Source of the DNA: Allolobophora icterica
Taxonomy: Eukaryota > Annelida > Clitellata > Crassiclitellata > Lumbricidae
NCBI GenBank assembly: GCA_963556255.1
Contig: OY744607.1
Coordinates: forward strand, 6,424,239-6,488,238
Direction of reading: 5' to 3'
Length of the DNA: 64,000 bases
Numbering within the stretch: position 1 is the stretch's first letter; every line of letters starts with the position of its first letter. Made by a program: the position numbers and the translations under genes. Of this stretch, positions 59,601 through 64,000 are shown one piece after another. Below the pieces are notes generated by a model, which had not been told where the DNA came from, did no database searches, and saw nothing but the letters and a program-made list of their open reading frames with translations.

Positions 59601-62600
59601 AGGGCAATATCAACTTCAGTTGTATAGTATGGTATCTTTCTGCCGTGGTTTGGTTTTTACCTGCGGGTTGACAGTTGAGCCCTGCTAGCTACGTACTGGA
59701 TTGTCAACCCGAAGGTTAAAACCCCCTGGGTTTTATGAACTATTGGTCGCCCGAAAACATTTAAAATGGTGATCAGCCACTGATTGGGTTTAACATGGTC
59801 ATAGTGAATACAAAAATAACCAAAGAAAGCTTTATAGTCCAGTCATTGGTCTTCTAAGTTTCTAAAAGAACCGACCTCCTTTGTTCAAAGAATTTATGTA
59901 GCCCCTTTTCAGTTGTCTTCTGATGTGCTCCTAACCAGGGCTGAAGAGAAGTTTTCAGCTTTTTATAAAAGTTACATGTAGGCTAGCACATCCAAGGCAC
60001 AAAGGGCTTACAGATCCAGAGGGATGCCTCAGAAATTATTATTAATATTAATTAGTTACTTCTGTTGTGCAGGTGACTGCTGCACAAGGCACTGATCAGT
60101 TGAGAGTGAAGTTGTAGAAATTGTCAATGCAGTTCAGTCCCATAGCTGGAGAAGTCATCAGTGGATTTAAAGTCACTGATGACTTTTTGTTATTATGATG
60201 ACTTTTTTGTTAGTTTTAAAAATCTTGGTAACGTATTTCTTCCTAATTAGCTGTGTTTGTATAAATTTTTATTACTAACTTTTTTCTCCAGAGGATTATT
60301 AGTTTTGTTTAAGAACGTTTATGTTATATTTGTAAAAAAATTGTTTGTAACTGTTTTCTATAAATTATTTTTATTTATGTTAAGAGCATTTGTTGATATT
60401 TTCAGCAAATTCCATTCTGTCTTGCACCGTTGATGATAGTGATGAAGAAGTGGTTACGGTCTACGATGTCAGACTTCCGGAGATTTTCAGTGCTCTTAAA
60501 AAAGGTCTGCACTGCTTGTTCAGTTACTTACCATAAATTAAAACCAGAGAAATTCAGATTCTAAACAAGCATCATATACATCAAAAACTCATTATAACAT
60601 TCTTCTGTTATGACACAAAGTCTAATGTGAGATGGTCAGAGACATTCATCCCAAAATTAATAATACAGTGGTAAACAAATTCCTGTGATATTGTTATAAG
60701 ATGGCCATTACTGTGGCACGAAAATAATGACTGGTAAATAATAACTGGTAATAATAACTGGTAAAATTGTTAACTTTTTTGTATAAATTTTGTAACTGGA
60801 GTCAGATTTATATAGCTCTGTTGTTTTTTCTTAATCAGACTTCATACATGGCATCATACCACAACAAATTCAAGGTAGCGTTGCCTAACAGAATATAGAG
60901 GGTCAAAATGATTCATAGATTTTAGGGCATAACCGAAATCTGGATGGGTAAACCGATTTTGCCGATATTTGGACTATCCTGAATTATCCAGATCCAATTA
61001 ATAAAATTTTTTCTATGGTTTTGCTGTATGGACTAATAACAATTTATATAATTATAATTTTTCATTGGTACTACTTACTACGACTGTGAAATGGACCCAG
61101 AATAACTGGGCAATTTATAGGCCACTGACATATGATTGTAATATTGCCAGAGGTCCCACCCTCTCCCAACTTAAATCAACTCCAGAGACCTATGCTGTAT
61201 CTGCCACCGGGGGTGACATTTAGGCCTGTCAATCAGTGAAAAAATATATCACGGTATAGGGAAGGGGTGACTGGCTGTTGTTCCTTCTTACTGCTTGCAG
61301 CTGGTGCCAAGCCATTAGCCAATGATGACTATCTTGGAATTAGGCCTTAGTGCATAGATTTATTACGAATTGGAATCCACAAATAATGGCCTATGATATC
61401 TGGTATCTGGAATGAGCAAAAAAACAAAATTGGTTATGCCATAATAGATTTAGAGAGTGCCAGATATACACTGCATAACAATATTTTAAAGTGAATTTCT
61501 TATTGTATTAATTGAATGGTTTCTAGAGCTGTCCTCTCCCAACTTCCAGCCGTCAGAATCATCCTCAACTGTCGCATCTTCCCAGCTTGCAGGAGCTGAC
61601 GACTACGATCAAGGCAGCTCCTACTACAATGAAGATGAGCTGGACCCGGTATAGATACGTATTTTTGATAAAACATTGTATTTAAGTTATGGCCAGTCAG
61701 TCATGTGTGACGTGCATGTTGGACTTATTATTTTATTCCTTGGGGTTGATTGGGGGTGGCGTTCTGCAATGGCCAGTTAATATTACTATTTTATTGTTAT
61801 TATTTATTTTTGTCATTGCTTTACTGAGGTAGAAATGATCCATCAGAATGTCTGGAGATAGTGAAAAAATCTGGTATATCGGATCAAGCTCACCTGTGAA
61901 GAATGTGCCATCTCTGGAGACTTTCAAATCACAGCTCAAGACTTATCTGTTTGAAATATCATAATATGACTGTCGTTGATTTTTTATACTCATGTACAGC
62001 GCCTTTTAATAGAATAATGAAAAAACAAAAGATCATGAAAGGCATTTGCTTTAGGTTATTGTTATTATTACTGTTTAAATACACTTGAACTCCATAAGGT
62101 GCTTATGTAACAGGGTTGATGATATGGCTTTCTAATGTTGTTCGGCTTTAGAATAAGATCTGTTATAAGTATTCCTCAGCTGCAGGTTCACTCTTTTAGA
62201 AATGAATATGGAAAGTCGTCTGTTTAATTCGAGAATTGATTAACTTAAATTTCTGATTTTATTGTCACAGTTGAATGCTGACCTTCAAGAGGACTTTAAG
62301 AGCCTACAAGCTTTCTGCCCAGAGGCCGAGATACTGTAAGCATCATCTTTGGATTTGTTGATCACTCTTATCAAAAAAACACAAGCTTGGTGTTGGTGAT
62401 GCACTGGCAGGCGCAGCAATTAAGACCAGTCAAGTTTCGTTAGTACACTGAAAACTCATCAGAACATATATCTATAAGATGAATTCTGATATGACAAAAT
62501 TAGTTCAGCTACAAGAAATAAACTCATTGTAACATGATCTCATTATAAGGTGTTTATATGGTTCCCAGTGACAGAATTATAATGAGATTCCGGTGTACTT

Positions 62601-64000
62601 GGATGGATGACCGTTCGTGGAATACTTTGCCATATGGTGCTAGTCTGACAAAGGCACTTGCACGCAGTCAATTTGTCCTGGGTCATTACATGGAGTCCCT
62701 TTAGTGGGCTTGAACCAGCAACCTTTTGATCACAGACCCAGCATGCTAACAGAATATATCATGCCGCATACAGTCTAAGTTGCGTCTGTGCCAGCTTAGT
62801 GTATGTGAATAAACGAATTTGATTGACTGATTGAGTTAGATTAGTAATAATATGCTGAGAACCAATCACTGTAGTTCTGTGTGTGATCTGATAATGAAGT
62901 TTTGATCTAGTTATGAGCTTGAGTATGATTTTGGCAGTCTACCAGTGCTCTAAGCATGTTGGCTTTGAATCTCCATGCCTCTGACAAATTTGGGGAAAAT
63001 GAGTAAGACTTGTGTTCTGCTTGTGCAGCAAATTTTTTGTTTTTTTCTGTGTTTAGGGAATGTCCTGCACTCGACGAAGTTCAAGTCAAACTTCCTATTG
63101 CAATTGATTTTCTGGAGGTATTTTTATAAAGAAATATCATAGCAAATTCTACCGTTGTAGACAAACGTAGCTCAGATGACTAGAAGAGTCACTAGTGGCA
63201 GGCTCACTCACGCATGCTCACCCAGTCAATAGCATCCCAACTAGAGTTGACAGGTGATAACATGTTCAGAGTTTCTGAAGCATGTTGAATCTGGAATGAG
63301 GAACAACAATAGACACTTAATATAGTGCCTTTTAAGTATCTAACAAAGTGCTGTCTATGCTAGCCTGAATGATTATTACCGTAAGTCCTTAAGAACAAAA
63401 GGTTCTTGAGTAATGAAACGGTGCTTAACTAACTTGAAGCGCTGTGTCCAGCAGGCTACTTAAGTTGAACATTTCTGATTCTGTTCGATAACCACAGTTT
63501 ATGCTTGTGAGAGGTTGCCACACAAATGACCAGATGTGTGCATGCATACATACATACATAACAGTTAGAGTAATGCATGGAGACTTACTTATAGTAACAC
63601 ATGCCAGTACATACAGTGTGTAATAGTACTGACAAGTAGTTTCTATATTGTGGCTTGGCTGAGTGCAGTGGACAACCGAGGCTGGAGTGTTCAAGCACTG
63701 GCTTAAGAAGTACTTGTTTTTTGCTGGCTTCACTTTGCTGATGACTTGACGTGGTTTTGCTGTGGATTTGTTTCTGTATCTTTCTATATCATGGGTACAA
63801 TTATGACTGAGTTGTTTATTGTGAGGGCAGTGCCTGCATTTCCCACACTTGCGCATTATCCTACAGTGTTTTTTTTCAGGGTTCTGAGAACAGGCTGACA
63901 GAATGTGTGTTGTTGGAAAATATCGTTAGATTGTTGTACGTTGCTGATTTCAGACGCAGATGGCGAAAGCCTGGAGACTTATCCCGAATGAGCCAGTGCT
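53576..64000 (+). CDS. PARP6/PARP8-like mono-ADP-ribosyltransferase, N-terminal part (runs off the window)
   Basis: Nine coding segments join in phase to about 253 codons. The block LNADLQEDFKSLQAFCPE..LDEVQVKLPIAIDFLE + TQMAKAWRLIPNEPVL lines up with human PARP6/PARP8 LDADIEAVKEIYSEN..IDDVDIDLHINISFLDEEVSTAWKVLRTEPIV. Upstream, SPFKNIRLCGLHVNFEFCG..RSYSIKVCDQYP matches the PARP8 N-terminus (LFADFRYSDSTFTFTYVGG..VSYSVHVSEDYP). Family members are mono-ADP-ribosyltransferases; the catalytic domain would be beyond 64000. The start ATG at 53576 has an in-frame TGA 15 nt upstream. The first exon is split by a MITE (53651-53831), so expression depends on splicing that element out. PARP6 and PARP8 cannot be told apart here; invertebrates often have one co-orthologue. 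Confidence 0.88.
53651..53831. mobile_element. hAT-like MITE inserted in the PARP6/8-like first exon
   Basis: 181 bp. Left end CAGGCAAGTAACTAGC and the inverted right end CAGGGACGTAACTAGC form imperfect 16-bp TIRs. A perfect 8-bp target duplication, AAGAGGAA, lies at 53643-53650 and 53832-53839. CAG...CTG ends with 8-bp duplications are typical of hAT elements. Element plus one duplication copy is 189 bp, a multiple of three, and donor and acceptor sites at its edges allow in-frame removal. No transposase. Confidence 0.9.
53835..53921 (+). CDS. PARP6/8-like exon 1, part after the MITE
   Basis: Continues the same reading frame: ETDSSITPRSDTTEEPP then TSEASDAGTEE, acidic and Ser/Thr-rich, donor GTAGGA. 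Acceptor AG at 53833-53834 (for the GT donor) or 53835-53836 (for the GC donor), both inside the 8-bp target duplication AAGAGGAA. Deleting the MITE and one duplication copy restores one continuous exon. Confidence 0.7.
54252..54712 (+). repeat. Direct repeat pair of about 110 bp
   Basis: 54257-54366 and 54602-54712 share CTTCAGCAGATTAT, GATGTTGATG.AGGACC and TTTGGATGGGTGAAACTTAT, about 93% identical by eye, in PARP6/8-like intron 1. Confidence 0.8.
55755..56030 (+). repeat. Dispersed repeat with two 28-bp-type units and LINE tail
   Basis: CATTGATTGTGGATTTTGTT and GATTGTGGATTTGCTAGTGA correspond to the 28-bp minisatellite unit at 32.2 kb. What follows (GTATTTCTCATTGG.TTTCAAACATTTGG..AATAATAATAATA) matches 33266-33475. 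Confidence 0.8.
56935..57200 (+). mobile_element. tRNA-derived SINE, family C
   Basis: GGGGGATAGATGATTGGTAAC head, CAAGACGTGTGTTAATTAAAA, CATGTTTCAATGTAAGTTAC, TCAATAAACACGG then ATT repeats. Ends about 50 bp before PARP6/8-like exon 2 and may supply its polypyrimidine/branch region. Confidence 0.75.
57250..57354 (+). CDS. PARP6/8-like exon 2 (coiled coil)
   Basis: Acceptor TTTCTAAAG (weak), donor GTACGT. Encodes MEEYDQAIERLETIRQEVQA then IKQAFAAEEHSPFK, a short amphipathic coiled-coil helix equivalent to the PARP8 N-terminal helix before its RWD-like domain. Confidence 0.82.
57395..57475 (+). repeat. SINE tail and (GAT)n
   Basis: GTGAGGCGCCACTGAGCACA, GGCGCCTTAGAAGTC and six GAT units. Confidence 0.5.
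58185..58335 (+). repeat. Repeat shared (inverted) with 46155-46305
   Basis: GGATTTGTGAAAGAGCAGTG, GAGTGAAGGACTTGTGCAGA and GAGATGAGGTTTTGGTGAG. One frame of the 46-kb copy reads DRICERAVFSDLSEGLVQIA, so it may descend from coding DNA of an element. Confidence 0.65.
58375..58656. mobile_element. hAT/Charlie-like MITE
   Basis: Starts CAGAGTTTTTAGAACTGGTC with GGTCCGTGGACC; near the right end GGTCCGCGAGC and GATCCCTGGTTC. TACTATTA flanks at 58367-58374 and 58657-58664 would be a perfect 8-bp target duplication. The right terminus is irregular (the CCCTG end falls 10 bp earlier), so the exact border is uncertain. Confidence 0.65.
59016..59108 (+). CDS. PARP6/8-like exon 3
   Basis: Acceptor TTTTGTTTTAG, donor GTGCGC. 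Encodes NIRLCGLHVNFEFCGEKEKR and SYSIKVCDQYP, matching PARP8 ADFRYSDSTFTFTYVGG and SYSVHVSEDYP. The donor is weak but is the only nearby GT that keeps phase with exon 4. Confidence 0.85.
59425..59635 (+). mobile_element. tRNA-derived SINE, family B
   Basis: TGGCCAATTGGTTAGAACGC, CTGTAACGCAGAGAGTGCAG, TGTGTAGGGACCTTTAGGAG, then the GTATGGTTGTGTTTGCACTT tail type. Confidence 0.8.
59640..59745 (+). repeat. SINE family A fragment
   Basis: GCTACGTACTGGATTGTCAA and GGTTAAAACCCCCTGGG resemble the family A head and B-box region; badly decayed. Confidence 0.4.
60406..60504 (+). CDS. PARP6/8-like exon 4
   Basis: Acceptor GATATTTTCAG, donor GTCTGC. Encodes NSILSCTVDDSDEEVVTVYD and VRLPEIFSALKK, similar in pattern to PARP8 VSSSENDEDVLVTTEPIPVIF. 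Confidence 0.87.
60600..61500. other. PARP6/8-like intron interior, nothing recognised
   Basis: AT-rich intron sequence with short TAATAACTGGTAA repeats at 60733-60765. No SINE head, reading frame or hairpin stands out. Confidence 0.4.
61527..61648 (+). CDS. PARP6/8-like exon 5
   Basis: Acceptor GGTTTCTAG, donor GTATAG. Ser-rich linker then DDYDQGSSYYNEDELDP, comparable to the PARP6/8 acidic segment EEDSEGDNDSEEFYYG before the conserved core. Confidence 0.87.
61890..62000 (+). pseudogene. LINE 3' remnant
   Basis: Reads SSSPVKNVPSLETFKSQLKT then YLFEIS and stop, the C-terminal tail of a non-LTR reverse transcriptase. Confidence 0.65.
62271..62335 (+). CDS. PARP6/8-like exon 6
   Basis: Acceptor ATTGTCACAG, donor GTAAGC. 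Encodes LNADLQEDFKSLQAFCPEAE, matching human PARP6 LDADIEAVKEIYSENSVSI. Confidence 0.9.
62575..62765 (-). mobile_element. tRNA-like SINE, minus strand, decayed
   Basis: GGCTTGAACCAGCAACCTTT is the complement of a B box (GGTTGCTGGTTCAAGCC), followed by GACCCAGCATGCTAAC, the complement of a SINE head. Confidence 0.5.
63057..63117 (+). CDS. PARP6/8-like exon 7
   Basis: Acceptor CTGTGTTTAG, donor GTATTT. Encodes ECPALDEVQVKLPIAIDFLE, matching human REYGTIDDVDIDLHINISFL. Confidence 0.92.
63650..63800 (+). pseudogene. LINE 3' remnant
   Basis: VFKHWLKKYLFFAGFTLLMT in one plus frame follows the FK..LK..LF pattern of LINE reverse transcriptase tails. The long minus-strand frame here is a shadow. Confidence 0.45.
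63954..64000 (+). CDS. PARP6/8-like exon 8, truncated by window end
   Basis: Acceptor GCTGATTTCAG. Encodes TQMAKAWRLIPNEPVL, matching human EEVSTAWKVLRTEPIVLRL. Exon continues beyond 64000. Confidence 0.9.

Noticed and set aside
63425..63856. 143-codon minus-strand frame (MRKCGKCRHCPHNKQ)
   Set aside because: Lies over an intron with a LINE remnant on the other strand; no splice structure or recognisable domain.
63881..64000. Open frame GSENRLTECVLLENIVRLLY after a good acceptor (TTTTTTTTCAG at 63879)
   Set aside because: The alternative acceptor at 63953 gives TQMAKAWRLIPNEPVL, which matches PARP6/8 while the longer frame does not. An alternative 3' splice site remains possible.

Overview
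Eukaryotic, intron-rich, AT-leaning DNA. No bacterial-style gene clusters, operons or CRISPR are present. Coding exons are 49-741 nt long, separated by introns packed with tRNA-derived SINEs, LINE 3' remnants, hAT-like MITEs, minisatellites and microsatellites. Protein similarity (recalled families, no search run) and the SINE tails ending in GCTATATAAAT suggest a lophotrochozoan invertebrate, most likely a mollusc. The taxon is an inference.

Region 1 (188-39.83 kb, + strand) holds nearly all of a VIRMA (virilizer / KIAA1429) gene, the large scaffold of the N6-adenosine methyltransferase (m6A writer) complex. I could join 41 coding exons with AG acceptors, GT donors (one GC donor) and unbroken phase. 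They give 2,055 codons plus a TAG stop at 38291-38293. Only the ATG exon is outside the window. The 3'UTR runs to a polyadenylation signal near 39805.

Region 2 (39.83-53.5 kb) is an intergenic transposon graveyard. It contains two sister hAT MITEs with 8-bp target duplications, a truncated reverse transcriptase, a 776-bp foldback element, a cluster of inverted repeats carrying TGACGTCA sites, a TIR element nested in a SINE, and long CA and GACA microsatellites. One stretch of plausible unrecognised coding sequence (about 40866-41152) is also present.

Region 3 (53.576 kb to the end, + strand) is the 5' part of a PARP6/PARP8-like mono-ADP-ribosyltransferase gene. About 253 N-terminal codons are in the window and the catalytic domain lies beyond it. 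Its first coding exon is split by a 181-bp hAT-like MITE flanked by a perfect 8-bp duplication. The insertion supplies in-frame splice sites that would remove it almost exactly, so it looks like a transposon-born intron (introner-like). I rate this the most interesting observation.

VIRMA works in the nucleus in m6A deposition. PARP6/8-like proteins attach single ADP-ribose units. Nothing in the sequence suggests they are co-regulated; they are neighbours in the same orientation separated by about 14 kb of repeats.
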